From Capnocytophaga sp. oral taxon 338 str. F0234 (GTDB taxonomy: Bacteria > Bacteroidota > Bacteroidia > Flavobacteriales > Flavobacteriaceae), in assembly GCF_000192225.1 (NCBI RefSeq), contig NZ_GL872413.1:1597204-1661203 (forward strand): a stretch of 64,000 bases of DNA, given 5' to 3'. The first letter of the stretch is position 1. Each line of letters begins with the position of its first letter. This document shows, one piece after another, positions 45,361-53,888 of this stretch. Under the pieces are notes generated by a model, which was given only the letters and a program-made list of their open reading frames with translations, was not told the DNA's origin and did not search any database. The position numbers were made by a program, and so were the translations under genes.

Positions 45361-47196
45361 TTATTCATTCATTGTCATCAAGAACTCATTATTATTAAGA
45401 GTTCTTTTAATACGATCTTGAATAAACTCCATTGCCTCCACCACATTCATCTCAGAAAGGTATTTACGGACAATCCACATACGCTGAAGAGTTTGTTCAT
45501 CCTGTAACAGATCATCACGGCGAGTGGAAGAATCTATTAGGTCAATGGCTGGGAATATCCTCTTATTAGCTATGCGTCTATCCAACTGCAATTCCATATT
45601 TCCTGTACCCTTAAATTCTTCAAAAATAACATCATCCATTTTTGAACCAGTATCAGTAAGGGCAGTAGCAATAATAGAAAGGGAACCTCCTTTTTCAATA
45701 TTTCTTGCTGCACCAAAAAATCGTTTAGGACGATGTAGTGCATTAGCATCAAGACCTCCGGTTAGCACCTTTCCAGAAGAAGGCTGTACTGTATTATAAG
45801 CACGTGCTAATCGGGTAATAGAATCTAAGAGAATGACTACATCATGTCCACATTCTACCAAACGTTTTGCCTTTTCTAATACAATATTCGCTATCTTTAC
45901 ATGTTCTGTAGCCTCTTTATCAAAAGTAGAAGAGATAATTTCTCCCCTTACACTTCTTTGCATATCAGTAACTTCCTCTGGACGTTCATCTATGAGTAAT
46001 ACCATTAGATAAACCTCTGGGTGGTTATCCGAGATAGCATTGGCAATATCCTTAAGTAAAGTAGTTTTACCTGTTTTAGGTTGAGCTACAATCATTCCTC
46101 GTTGCCCCTTTCCTATAGGTGCAAAAAGGTCAATAATACGAGTAGAAACAGAACTTCTTCTTCCTGACAAACAGAATTTTTCATTTGGGAATATAGGAGT
46201 TAAGTTATCAAAAGAAACTCTATCTCTTACCGATTGAGGATCACAACCATTTATCTTTAATACCTTTATCAGAGGATAATATTTCTCTCCTTCTTTAGGA
46301 GGGCGAACAGAACCTAATACAGTATCCCCTGTATGAAGTCCAAAAAGACGGATTTGGGAGGGCGAAACATAAATATCATCTGGAGAAGCTAAATAATTAA
46401 AATCAGAAGATCGCAAGAAACCGTAACCATCTGAAATTAGCTCAAATACTCCCTCACATTCCACTATACCATCAAATTCAAAATCAGGAGAACGGTATCT
46501 ATTCTTCTTTTCTTTATCAAAGTTCTCAAGATTATTAGTATTTTTTGGGGAATTATTTAGGGAATTATTTGTTAATGATTGATTTTGATTAGATTGAGTG
46601 TTTTGTTGATTATTTGAAGAATTAGGTTCTATTTGTTTATTTATATTCTTAGAAGTTAAACTTTCCTGTGGTTGATATTTTATTGGTAAAGATATCTCCT
46701 TTTTAGAGATTTCTCCCTTCTTTTTGTCTTGTTTTTGAAAATTATTATCTAATTTCTTTTCTTTATTATTTGCTTTTTCATTTTTTTCTTTAGCCTCTAT
46801 CTGCTTTTTAGGCTGAGAAATAGACTCTTTAGAATTAGAGGGACTATTCTCTATTATTTCTGATCTTTTTCCTTTATCTTGTAGACTCTTAGAGGCATTT
46901 TCTATATTCATAGGAGCCTTTTCTCTCTTAGTCAAAGTTTCTTTTTGTTGGACTCTTACTTTTTCTTTTTGCTTTTTAGCATTTTTCACTAATGAAGGTA
47001 GAGACTGCTCCGCATTATCTTTATCAGATGATGATTTCTTCTGAGTTGTAAGAGAAGGATTTTCTGCTTGAAAATCAATAATACGATAGATAAGTTCTTC
47101 TTTTTTAAGTGTTTTGAACTTTTTCATTCCTAAAGACTGTGCAATTTCTTGCAAATCAAGGAGCTTTTTCTCCTTTAAATCGGAAATTTCAAACAT
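45361..47196 (-). CDS. rho: Transcription termination factor Rho with long disordered insert
   Basis: The ATG at 47196 ([11 protein letters not shown]) is preferred over a TTG at 47202, giving 611 aa. Rho_N-type helical module about 1-45 ([13 protein letters not shown]), then about 185 residues of low-complexity, Lys/Gln/Asn/Ser-rich insert, then the cold-shock-like RNA-binding domain ([16 protein letters not shown]) and the RecA-type motor: [47 protein letters not shown]. Bacteroidota Rho commonly carries such an insert; in Bacteroides it has been linked to condensate formation. The core is intact. A promoter lies about 175 bases upstream, leaving a long leader that could allow autoregulation. 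Confidence 0.94.
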   Translation of the reverse strand: MFEISDLKEKKLLDLQEIAQSLGMKKFKTLKKEELIYRIIDFQAENPSLTTQKKSSSDKDNAEQSLPSLVKNAKKQKEKVRVQQKETLTKREKAPMNIENASKSLQDKGKRSEIIENSPSNSKESISQPKKQIEAKEKNEKANNKEKKLDNNFQKQDKKKGEISKKEISLPIKYQPQESLTSKNINKQIEPNSSNNQQNTQSNQNQSLTNNSLNNSPKNTNNLENFDKEKKNRYRSPDFEFDGIVECEGVFELISDGYGFLRSSDFNYLASPDDIYVSPSQIRLFGLHTGDTVLGSVRPPKEGEKYYPLIKVLKINGCDPQSVRDRVSFDNLTPIFPNEKFCLSGRRSSVSTRIIDLFAPIGKGQRGMIVAQPKTGKTTLLKDIANAISDNHPEVYLMVLLIDERPEEVTDMQRSVRGEIISSTFDKEATEHVKIANIVLEKAKRLVECGHDVVILLDSITRLARAYNTVQPSSGKVLTGGLDANALHRPKRFFGAARNIEKGGSLSIIATALTDTGSKMDDVIFEEFKGTGNMELQLDRRIANKRIFPAIDLIDSSTRRDDLLQDEQTLQRMWIVRKYLSEMNVVEAMEFIQDRIKRTLNNNEFLMTMNE

Positions 47197-47371
47197 TGTC
47201 AATGTAGTAAGTTAATAATTCAGTTATTCAATCTTGAGAAAGTCAATATAATATTACTAAGAGAAGATAGATTGCTTCTCTTTATGAAAAAACATAAATA
47301 CTGGAGGGGAGCATTAATCAGGCAGATTCAATGCTAAAACACACTCTCTTAAAAGATTTGTTTCGCGAGTG

Positions 47372-47379
47372 CAAAGATA
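47372..47379 (-). promoter_or_regulatory. Promoter -7 element (TATCTTTG) for rho, long leader
   Basis: Exact TAnnTTTG on the minus strand, 175 bases before the rho ATG. A 7-bp hairpin (47260-47281, arms AGAGAAG/CTTCTCT) lies in the leader and has no T tail. Confidence 0.6.
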
Positions 47380-47424
47380 CACAAATTTTTGAGAAAAAAC
47401 TTCTTTAGAAAGATTTTTTTTTCT

Positions 47425-47432
47425 TATATTTG
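47425..47432 (+). promoter_or_regulatory. Promoter -7 element (TATATTTG) for DUF4293 gene
   Basis: Exact TAnnTTTG, 19 bases before the ATG. Confidence 0.65.
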
Positions 47433-47451
47433 CACTTTATAACTCAATGTA

Positions 47452-47823
47452 ATGATACAACGCATTCAAACGGTTTATCTACTGATTGTTAGTATTTTAG
47501 GAGGTACTTTTGTGTTTTTCAATATAGATGATTGGGGCATATCCTCTCTATTAATAAGTACCTTATTACTTGCTTTAATCAGTATTTTCTCTTATAAGAA
47601 TAGAAAAAGACAATTTGTTTTAAACAGAATCAACATTTTGTGTAACCTTATTTTACTAAGTGTATTTTCGTGGAAGGAGCTACATTCATCTGGAGAAAAT
47701 TTACTTTCTGAGAAAGGTGTTCAGCTCATAGTTCCATTCATTTCTATCGTATTTCTATTTTTGGCAAATCGAGCCATTCACAGGGACGAAGAATTGGTAA
47801 AATCAGCAGACCGCCTACGATAA
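47452..47823 (+). CDS. DUF4293 membrane protein
   Basis: 123-aa protein beginning MIQRIQTVYLL, the DUF4293 hallmark, with four hydrophobic helices (about 8-24, 30-46, 60-76, 95-110) and a charged C-tail. It is divergent from rho, an arrangement I recall as common in Flavobacteriaceae. Function unknown. Normal length. Confidence 0.83.
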   Translation: MIQRIQTVYLLIVSILGGTFVFFNIDDWGISSLLISTLLLALISIFSYKNRKRQFVLNRINILCNLILLSVFSWKELHSSGENLLSEKGVQLIVPFISIVFLFLANRAIHRDEELVKSADRLR

Positions 47824-47844
47824 TACCGAGTAACTTTTGTGTGT

Positions 47845-47884
47845 AAAATCCTACCTTTTATCTTCTTTAAAGGTAGGATTTTTT
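47845..47884 (+). terminator. Terminator of DUF4293 gene
   Basis: Perfect 14-bp arms AAAATCCTACCTTT (47845-47858) and AAAGGTAGGATTTT (47869-47882), with T's following. Confidence 0.85.
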
Positions 47885-47907
47885 ATATTATACTTAGGTT
47901 ATAAAAT

Positions 47908-47948
47908 CCAAAAAGAGGTTATCATTGGAAACCTTAGATAACCTCTTT
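47908..47948 (-). terminator. Terminator of the peptidase operon
   Basis: Perfect 12-bp arms AAAGAGGTTATC (47912-47923) and GATAACCTCTTT (47937-47948), 20 bases past the stop of the second peptidase gene. Confidence 0.8.
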
Positions 47949-47968
47949 AAAAGAATATACTTAAAAAA

Positions 47969-49162
47969 TTATAGACTTATATAAGAAGCCTTTTTAAATT
48001 TCTTAAGTAAGAATTTTGGAGTTGCTTTTTGGTTCACTAGGATTGCTATTGTTTTATAACGAACATAATCCTTACTTGCATAAAGATAACCTTTGTTATC
48101 ATTTTCTGTACCCCAAGAGTTTTTCACAATGTAGTACTCCTTTCCTGTCTGATCTTTAGCAAGACCTACAATGTGCATAGAATGATCATCAAGAGTTTCA
48201 TAATTATCAAAGGCTTTTTGACGTAACTGAGGAGTTATCACTTTTTCTTTCCAATAAGTATGATAATAATTTTCTTGTTCTGCAGGAGTTAAGCTTTCAA
48301 AATCCTTTTCAGGAATAATAGCAAGTCCATTCTGCCAACTGAAGAATTTTTCTGATACATCGGCTTCCCACCCTACTGTGTATCCTTTGCTTAAAGCATA
48401 ATCAATAGTAGTAATAAAGTCCTCCATATTAACATTGAATGCATAATCAAAACTCCAGTTATCAGGTACAGCCATAATTGTATTCTGATATTTTGGCTTA
48501 TCTTCAACTGAAATCATCTCAATGTATTTTTCATCTTCCAATCCCACAACCTCTTTAGCAAAGGTTTGTGGTGTATACATCTTTCCATTATACATAAATG
48601 TTTTAGGGACAGCTCCTAAATAGGAATCCATCTTCTTTTCAAAGACTTCCTTCCAATTATCAGGAAGTTGTTTCATCTTAACTAACTCTTTCAAATAAGG
48701 TTCTAAGTCTTTTTGCATCTTATCAAAGTTATTGTAAGTAGCTCCATTAATAAGCCCTGAATAGGCAGATTGTGGAACTGCTCCATACTTGTGATAACTA
48801 TTGATTACATCATGAGGTTCTCCTCCATCTCCCCAATTTACGGCTCCATGCATACGCACATAATTAATTGCTTTATCCAAATAAATCTTACGTGCCGTAT
48901 AGATTTCCGCTAAATCAATAGGCTGTTTCTTCTTTTTTAGGGACTCTGATTCTAAAAATGAAGAACCTGCATAGCTCCAACAAGTACCACTCCAACCTTG
49001 ATTTTTCACTTCCGTAGCATCTAAAGCTAAAATAGGAGTAATTTGGTAATACTTTTGTATATCCTTTCCTTTATTATTAGCCAATGCATTAATAAGGTTT
49101 TCTTGTGCAAAGACTTGTCCTACATTTATCAAAAGTAGAACTGAAACTATTTTTCTTATCAT
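47969..49162 (-). CDS. Secreted papain-fold (C1B, bleomycin-hydrolase-like) peptidase, copy A
   Basis: 397 aa with a signal peptide (IVSVLLLINVGQVFAQ). The catalytic Cys is C61 in GWSGTCWSYAG, the His is H327 in DDHSMHIVG and the Asn is N348 in IVKNSWGT. The layout fits C1B peptidases (PepC/bleomycin hydrolase), but those are cytosolic; here export is predicted, so it probably degrades peptides in the periplasm or outside. Paralogue of the gene at 49277, with which it shares a 103-bp identical tract. The stretch between the two genes (49163-49276) has no hairpin, so they are probably one transcript. Confidence 0.88.
   Translation of the reverse strand: MIRKIVSVLLLINVGQVFAQENLINALANNKGKDIQKYYQITPILALDATEVKNQGWSGTCWSYAGSSFLESESLKKKKQPIDLAEIYTARKIYLDKAINYVRMHGAVNWGDGGEPHDVINSYHKYGAVPQSAYSGLINGATYNNFDKMQKDLEPYLKELVKMKQLPDNWKEVFEKKMDSYLGAVPKTFMYNGKMYTPQTFAKEVVGLEDEKYIEMISVEDKPKYQNTIMAVPDNWSFDYAFNVNMEDFITTIDYALSKGYTVGWEADVSEKFFSWQNGLAIIPEKDFESLTPAEQENYYHTYWKEKVITPQLRQKAFDNYETLDDHSMHIVGLAKDQTGKEYYIVKNSWGTENDNKGYLYASKDYVRYKTIAILVNQKATPKFLLKKFKKASYISL
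48367..48469 (-). repeat. 103-bp tract identical to 49672-49774 (copy A)
   Basis: Every base matches the second copy over 103 positions, while flanking sequence differs at many positions. It encodes the segment from VPDNWSFDYAF to SKGYTVGW. Pattern suggests recent gene conversion between the paralogues. Confidence 0.9.
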
Positions 49163-49276
49163 TATTAATGGTTTTAGAAATATTTATCCGTTTTTTATAT
49201 TATAATTCTCGTAATAAAAATTCTATTAAGGGGAATAAATTATCTAAAATAATTCATATAATGCAAAACTGAACTT

Positions 49277-50467
49277 CTAGCTTACAAAAGATGCTTTTTT
49301 AAACTTTTTAAGCAAGGACTTAGGAGTTCCTTTCTGATTCACTAAGATTGCCATTGTTTTATAACGAACATAATTTTTAGATACATAAAGATATCCCTTA
49401 TTATCATTACTTGTTCCCCAAGAATTTTTTACAATATAATACTCTCTACCTTTTTGATCTTTAGCGAGCCCTACAATTTGCATAGCGTGGTCATCAGTAT
49501 TTTCATAATTGTCAAAGGCTTTTTGTCTCATTGCAGGAGTGATTTCCTTTTCATTCCAATAAGTATGGAAATATTCTTTTTGCTCTGCTTCACTTAGGTC
49601 TTTGTAATCTTTTTCAGGAACAAGTGCAAGCCCATTACGCCAACTAAAAGATTTTTCAGAAACATCTGCTGCCCACCCTACTGTGTATCCTTTGCTTAAA
49701 GCATAATCAATAGTAGTAATAAAGTCCTCCATATTAACATTGAATGCATAATCAAAACTCCAGTTATCAGGTACTGCCATAAATACATTTTGGTATTTAG
49801 GTTTATTTTCTACTGAGAGCATTTCTATATATTTTTCATCCTCCAATCCAACAACTTCCTTAGCGAATGTTTCTGGAGTATACATTTTTCCATTATACAT
49901 AAATGTCTTAGGAACAGCTCCTATATAGGAATCCATTTTTTGTTCAAAAACTTCCTTCCAATTTGCTGGAACTTTTTCACTTGTTACTATTTCTTTTAGA
50001 TATGATTCCAAATCCTTTTGCATTTCTTTGAAATCATTTTTAGTAGCTCCATTAATGAGTCCAGAATAAGCAGATTGTGGTACAGCTCCATATTTTCGAT
50101 AGATATTGATTACGTCATGTAATTCTCCTCCATCACCCCATGTAAGAGCTCCATGCATACGCAAATAATTAATTGCTTTTTCTAAATAGGTTTTTCTAGC
50201 AGTATAAATTTCAGCTAAATCCACTGGTTGTTTTTTCTTTTTCATCATTTCAGATTCTAAGAAAGAAGAGCCAGCATAGCTCCAACATGTACCACTATGA
50301 CCTTGGTCTTTTACATCAGTAACCCCTATCGCAAAAACAGGTTTAATTTGGTAGTACTTTTGTACATTTTTCCCTTGATTGTTTGCCAATGCATTAATAA
50401 GATTATCCTGTGCAAAGGCTTGTCCTACGCTCATTAGAATGAGCACTGAAAGTATTTTCTTTCTCAT
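49277..50467 (-). CDS. Secreted papain-fold (C1B-like) peptidase, copy B
   Basis: 396 aa, signal peptide ILSVLILMSVGQAFAQ. Same catalytic set as copy A: C61 in GHSGTCWSYAG, the His in DDHAMQIVG (closer to the usual THAM) and Asn in IVKNSWGT. Protein similarity to copy A is high along the whole length, so the pair is a tandem duplication. Its ATG begins two bases after the apt stop, so it is probably translated from the apt transcript. Why a secreted peptidase is coupled to purine salvage is unclear. Confidence 0.88.
   Translation of the reverse strand: MRKKILSVLILMSVGQAFAQDNLINALANNQGKNVQKYYQIKPVFAIGVTDVKDQGHSGTCWSYAGSSFLESEMMKKKKQPVDLAEIYTARKTYLEKAINYLRMHGALTWGDGGELHDVINIYRKYGAVPQSAYSGLINGATKNDFKEMQKDLESYLKEIVTSEKVPANWKEVFEQKMDSYIGAVPKTFMYNGKMYTPETFAKEVVGLEDEKYIEMLSVENKPKYQNVFMAVPDNWSFDYAFNVNMEDFITTIDYALSKGYTVGWAADVSEKSFSWRNGLALVPEKDYKDLSEAEQKEYFHTYWNEKEITPAMRQKAFDNYENTDDHAMQIVGLAKDQKGREYYIVKNSWGTSNDNKGYLYVSKNYVRYKTMAILVNQKGTPKSLLKKFKKASFVS
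49672..49774 (-). repeat. 103-bp tract identical to 48367-48469 (copy B)
   Basis: Second member of the identical pair. The base before (G versus T) and the base after (T versus A) already differ from copy A. Confidence 0.9.
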
Positions 50468-50469
50468 AA

Positions 50470-50991
50470 TTAATAATTTAGAATACTATTTATTTGATAT
50501 TTATGTAATTTTTCCCGTCCGTTCAGAAAAGAGAGTTCCATCAAAAATGAACATTGTACAACCTCCCCTCCTAATCTTTCTATAAGTCTTGTAGCTGCTA
50601 AAGCAGTTCCTCCTGTAGCTAATATATCATCATGAATAAGCACTTTTTCCCCTTTCACAAGGGCATCTGTATGAACTTCTAAACGACTATTTCCATACTC
50701 AAGATCATAACTTTCACTTATTGTTTGTGCGGGTAATTTGCCTGGTTTCCTAATAGGAATAAACCCCACTCCTAATGCTTGAGCTAATAGAATTCCAAAT
50801 AAAAAACCCCTACTCTCTATACCCGCTACTTTATCTATTTTTTCATCTTTTATAGGTGCTAAAAGTTGTCGTAATGCCTCCTGAGTTGCCTTTGCATTAT
50901 CTAATATAGGAGTTATATCCTTAAAGAGCACTCCTTTTTTTGGAAAATCAGGAATATCTCTTACAAAATTTTCTATATATGTTTTATCCAT
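50470..50991 (-). CDS. apt: Adenine phosphoribosyltransferase
   Basis: 173-aa type I PRTase making AMP from adenine and PRPP. N-terminal IRDIPDFPKKGVLFKDITP, GIESRGFLFG, GFIPIRKPGKLP and the PRPP loop VLIHDDILATGGTALAA are all present. Length is normal. First gene of a unit with the two secreted peptidases. Promoter TATCTTTG lies 55 bases upstream. Confidence 0.95.
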   Translation of the reverse strand: MDKTYIENFVRDIPDFPKKGVLFKDITPILDNAKATQEALRQLLAPIKDEKIDKVAGIESRGFLFGILLAQALGVGFIPIRKPGKLPAQTISESYDLEYGNSRLEVHTDALVKGEKVLIHDDILATGGTALAATRLIERLGGEVVQCSFLMELSFLNGREKLHKYQINSILNY

Positions 50992-51046
50992 TTATTTTTC
51001 TAAAATTTATAGTTTCCCAAAGTAAGAAACATCAAAAAACTTCGTG

Positions 51047-51054
51047 CAAAGATA
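51047..51054 (-). promoter_or_regulatory. Promoter -7 element (TATCTTTG) for apt-peptidase unit
   Basis: Exact TAnnTTTG on the minus strand, 55 bases before the apt ATG. Confidence 0.65.
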
Positions 51055-51095
51055 CGATATTTTTTGTATAATCATAGCAAATGTACACTTATTTT

Positions 51096-51755
51096 TTATT
51101 GAATAATTCCATCCACAATACGAATAATTCTCTGTGTTTGTGCCGCTATATCTTCCTCATGAGTTACAATAACAATTGTTGTTCCCTTTTGGTTAATTTC
51201 TTTAAATATTTGCATGACTTCATTGGTAGTTTTAGAGTCCAACTGTCCTGTAGGTTCATCAGCAAGGAGCAAAGGAGCATCAGCAATAAGAGCACGAGCA
51301 ATAGCCACTCTTTGTCTTTGCCCTCCTGAGAGTTCATTTGGAAAATGTTTTGCCCAATTAGTAATGCCCAGAGGTTCCAACTTCTCCATAGCTTTCTTCT
51401 CACGTTCTTTCTTAGAGACATTTTGATAAAATAATGGGAGCGCTACATTCTCCACTACATTCTTGTAAGAAATAAGGTTAGCCGCTTGGAACACAAAACC
51501 AATATTTCGACTACGATAGGCAGATCGCTCTATACTATTAAGATTTTTCATATCTTTAGAATCAAAGAGATAAGTACCACTATCATAAGTATCCAGTAAC
51601 CCAATGATATTCATCAAAGTAGATTTTCCAGAACCTGATGCTCCCATGATAGAGACCATTTCTCCTTTCTCTACCTCCAAATTAATCCCCCTCAGCACTT
51701 GAAGAGTATCAAACTCAGTATGATAGGCCTTTTTAATATCATTGAGCTGAATCAT
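51096..51755 (-). CDS. ABC transporter ATP-binding protein (MacB/LolD type)
   Basis: 219 aa from the ATG at 51755 ([11 protein letters not shown]); an upstream in-frame ATG at 51773 would lie inside the adaptor gene. Walker A is [10 protein letters not shown], signature [15 protein letters not shown], Walker [14 protein letters not shown]-loop VTHEED. This subfamily powers MacB- or LolCDE-type permeases that move substrates out of the inner membrane. It overlaps the HlyD-type adaptor by 17 bases. No FtsX-like permease is encoded downstream, where one would expect it; the next gene is apt. Confidence 0.9.
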   Translation of the reverse strand: MIQLNDIKKAYHTEFDTLQVLRGINLEVEKGEMVSIMGASGSGKSTLMNIIGLLDTYDSGTYLFDSKDMKNLNSIERSAYRSRNIGFVFQAANLISYKNVVENVALPLFYQNVSKKEREKKAMEKLEPLGITNWAKHFPNELSGGQRQRVAIARALIADAPLLLADEPTGQLDSKTTNEVMQIFKEINQKGTTIVIVTHEEDIAAQTQRIIRIVDGIIQ

Positions 51756-52818
51756 TTTGTATAATTTTATCATTAACAGAAAGCCCCTTAGTTATCTCTG
51801 TATATTTCCCATCAGAAATTCCTAATTCAATATACTTCTTCTCTAATTTTTCTCCATTTCTCACCCATACATAAGAAGAATCATTTTTGTATATAATATA
51901 TTTTTCTTCAATTGCAGGTACATTATTTTTCCTATTGAGAATTATTTCTGCCGTTGCAGAATACCCTGAACGAATCACAGGCATCTGAGCTGTTACGGGA
52001 AATTCAGCTTCAAGAGTATATTTCATTATTCCATTCTCTAAAGTCCCTTTTGAAGAAATTTTGGTAATTTTAGCTTGAGTTTTAAGATCTTTATAGGCAT
52101 TGAAGACTAAAGAAATACTATCACCCAAGTGAATGTTCTCTAAGTATTGTTCTGCTAACTGTGTACGAAATACAAATTGTCCCATTTTAGCTAAAATAGC
52201 CACTGTTATTCCTGAATTAAGTGTATTTCTTTCTATAACAGAGGCTCCTTCTTCCAAGGGAAGATCAATCACAGAACCTGAAATACTAGATTTAACAATA
52301 TTAGAGGTATTTTTGCTTCCCAATACTTTTCCTGTCTTTTGAATAGATAATTGATTCTGAGCTGAAGTCAATTGTTCACGAGCTGAGTTATATTCCTTTC
52401 GAGCATTTTCCATAGCCACTTCTGAAATAGTTTGTGCTTGGAAAAGCTTTTCAGAACGCTCATAAGATAGCTTTGTGGCATCAAAGTTAATTTTCGCCAT
52501 CTTTACATTATTCTCTAATCTTTCAAGTTCTAAGGTGCTAGGTACAAGACTGATAGAAGCCACAGGAGAACCCTCTTGCACCACATCGCCTATTTTTACA
52601 AAAATCTTATCTAATACGCCTGAAAGCTGAGATTTTAATTCTATTTCCTTAACAGGATACACATTTCCAGGTATATAAATTTCCTCCTTTATATCCCTAT
52701 TTTCTATATTTACAGTAGTTTGAGGAGGAAGTACACTAGATTTTTTAAACCAGAAGAAAGCTAAGCCCCCCAATATTAATACTATTGCAAAGATAATAAG
52801 TACTTTTCTCTTTTTCAT
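51739..52818 (-). CDS. HlyD/MacA-type periplasmic adaptor
   Basis: 359 aa. An N-terminal anchor (VLIIFAIVLILGGLAFFWF), a lipoyl-like half (ELKSQLSGVLDKIFVKIGDVVQEGSPV), a coiled-coil hairpin (about 110-170), the second lipoyl half, then beta-barrel (TQLAEQYLENIHLGDSISLVFN) and membrane-proximal domains. It links an inner-membrane exporter to an outer-membrane channel. Neighbouring ABC ATPase suggests a MacAB-like efflux or lipoprotein system lacking its permease here. Confidence 0.88.
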   Translation of the reverse strand: MKKRKVLIIFAIVLILGGLAFFWFKKSSVLPPQTTVNIENRDIKEEIYIPGNVYPVKEIELKSQLSGVLDKIFVKIGDVVQEGSPVASISLVPSTLELERLENNVKMAKINFDATKLSYERSEKLFQAQTISEVAMENARKEYNSAREQLTSAQNQLSIQKTGKVLGSKNTSNIVKSSISGSVIDLPLEEGASVIERNTLNSGITVAILAKMGQFVFRTQLAEQYLENIHLGDSISLVFNAYKDLKTQAKITKISSKGTLENGIMKYTLEAEFPVTAQMPVIRSGYSATAEIILNRKNNVPAIEEKYIIYKNDSSYVWVRNGEKLEKKYIELGISDGKYTEITKGLSVNDKIIQNDSAQ

Positions 52819-52841
52819 AAGAAGATTTATTTTAAGTTTTA

Positions 52842-53888
52842 CTATTTATTAATCTTATTTTTCTCATTGAATAAATTCAAAGTGCGAACCCAAGTTGTTT
52901 TCTTATAAGAAATAAAGACATCTATAACCAAAAGTAAGAAAGCTCCTGCTAATAACCACTGGAACTGATCCTTATAATCTGAAAATACCTGAGACTCGTA
53001 TTCATTCTTTTCTATATTATTCAATACTTTTTGCAAATTATCTATAACTTGTTGAGTATTACTTCCATCAAAGTATTTTCCATCTCCTTCTTGAGCTATT
53101 TCTTCCAGAAGGGCTTGATTAAGTTTTGTAATTACTACTTCTCCATCTTTATCTCTTTTCGGGAAAGTTTGTCCATTCTCTTTAATAGGGATTGTTGTTC
53201 CTTGTGTTGTACCTAATCCTATAGTAAAGATTCGAATTCCTTTTTCCTTCACTTCCTGTATCATTTCTGTAGCTCCTTGCTGGTGATCCTCTCCATCAGA
53301 AAGAATAATAAGTATTTTAGAGGATTGATTACTATCCTCAAAATAATTAATAGCTGTCTGTATGGCTTCCCCTATAGCTGTACCTTGTGAAGAGAGCATA
53401 TCAGTATTAATAGCTTCTAAGAATATCTTTGCAGCTGAATAATCCGAGGTTAATGGAAGTTGGGGATAAGCCTGAGCAGCATACGGAATGAAAGCTATCC
53501 TATCTCCATGTAGAAGTTCTATAAGTTCAGAAATAATACGCTTTGCTTTTTCTATCCTACTAGGTTTTACATCTTCAGCGAGCATACTCTTGGAGACATC
53601 TATAGCAAAAACAATATCCACTCCTTCCCTTTTGACAGTCTCTAACTTAGTTCCTATCTTAGGATTAACAAGACCTATTACTATAAAAATAAATACGAGG
53701 GCAAAGAAAGCAAACTTCACCCATGGTTTAAATAACGAACGTTCTGTAGCAAGCCTAGAAAAGGTTATTTTATCAGCAAAATGCCTTACTGCTTTTGCTT
53801 TCCAAAACTGAACTCCAAGATATCCAATCCAAAAGACAGGAATAAGTAAAAGTAAATAAAAATATATTTTTTCTTCTAAATGTATCAT
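52842..53888 (-). CDS. batB: BatB-like von Willebrand factor A membrane protein
   Basis: 348 aa. Two N-terminal membrane helices (FYLLLLIPVFWIGYLG, FAFFALVFIFIVIGLV), a VWA domain with MIDAS FAIDVSKSML and later DILSDGEDH-type loop (ILIILSDGEDH), and a C-terminal helix (WLLAGAFLLLVIDVFI). Bat proteins were named for aerotolerance in Bacteroides fragilis; the molecular role is unclear. Its ATG overlaps the batA stop by four bases. No BatC/D/E genes follow. Confidence 0.85.
   Translation of the reverse strand: MIHLEEKIYFYLLLLIPVFWIGYLGVQFWKAKAVRHFADKITFSRLATERSLFKPWVKFAFFALVFIFIVIGLVNPKIGTKLETVKREGVDIVFAIDVSKSMLAEDVKPSRIEKAKRIISELIELLHGDRIAFIPYAAQAYPQLPLTSDYSAAKIFLEAINTDMLSSQGTAIGEAIQTAINYFEDSNQSSKILIILSDGEDHQQGATEMIQEVKEKGIRIFTIGLGTTQGTTIPIKENGQTFPKRDKDGEVVITKLNQALLEEIAQEGDGKYFDGSNTQQVIDNLQKVLNNIEKNEYESQVFSDYKDQFQWLLAGAFLLLVIDVFISYKKTTWVRTLNLFNEKNKINK

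Noticed and set aside
47260-47281. Hairpin in the rho leader as a terminator
   Set aside because: Stem is only 7 bp and no T run follows on either strand.
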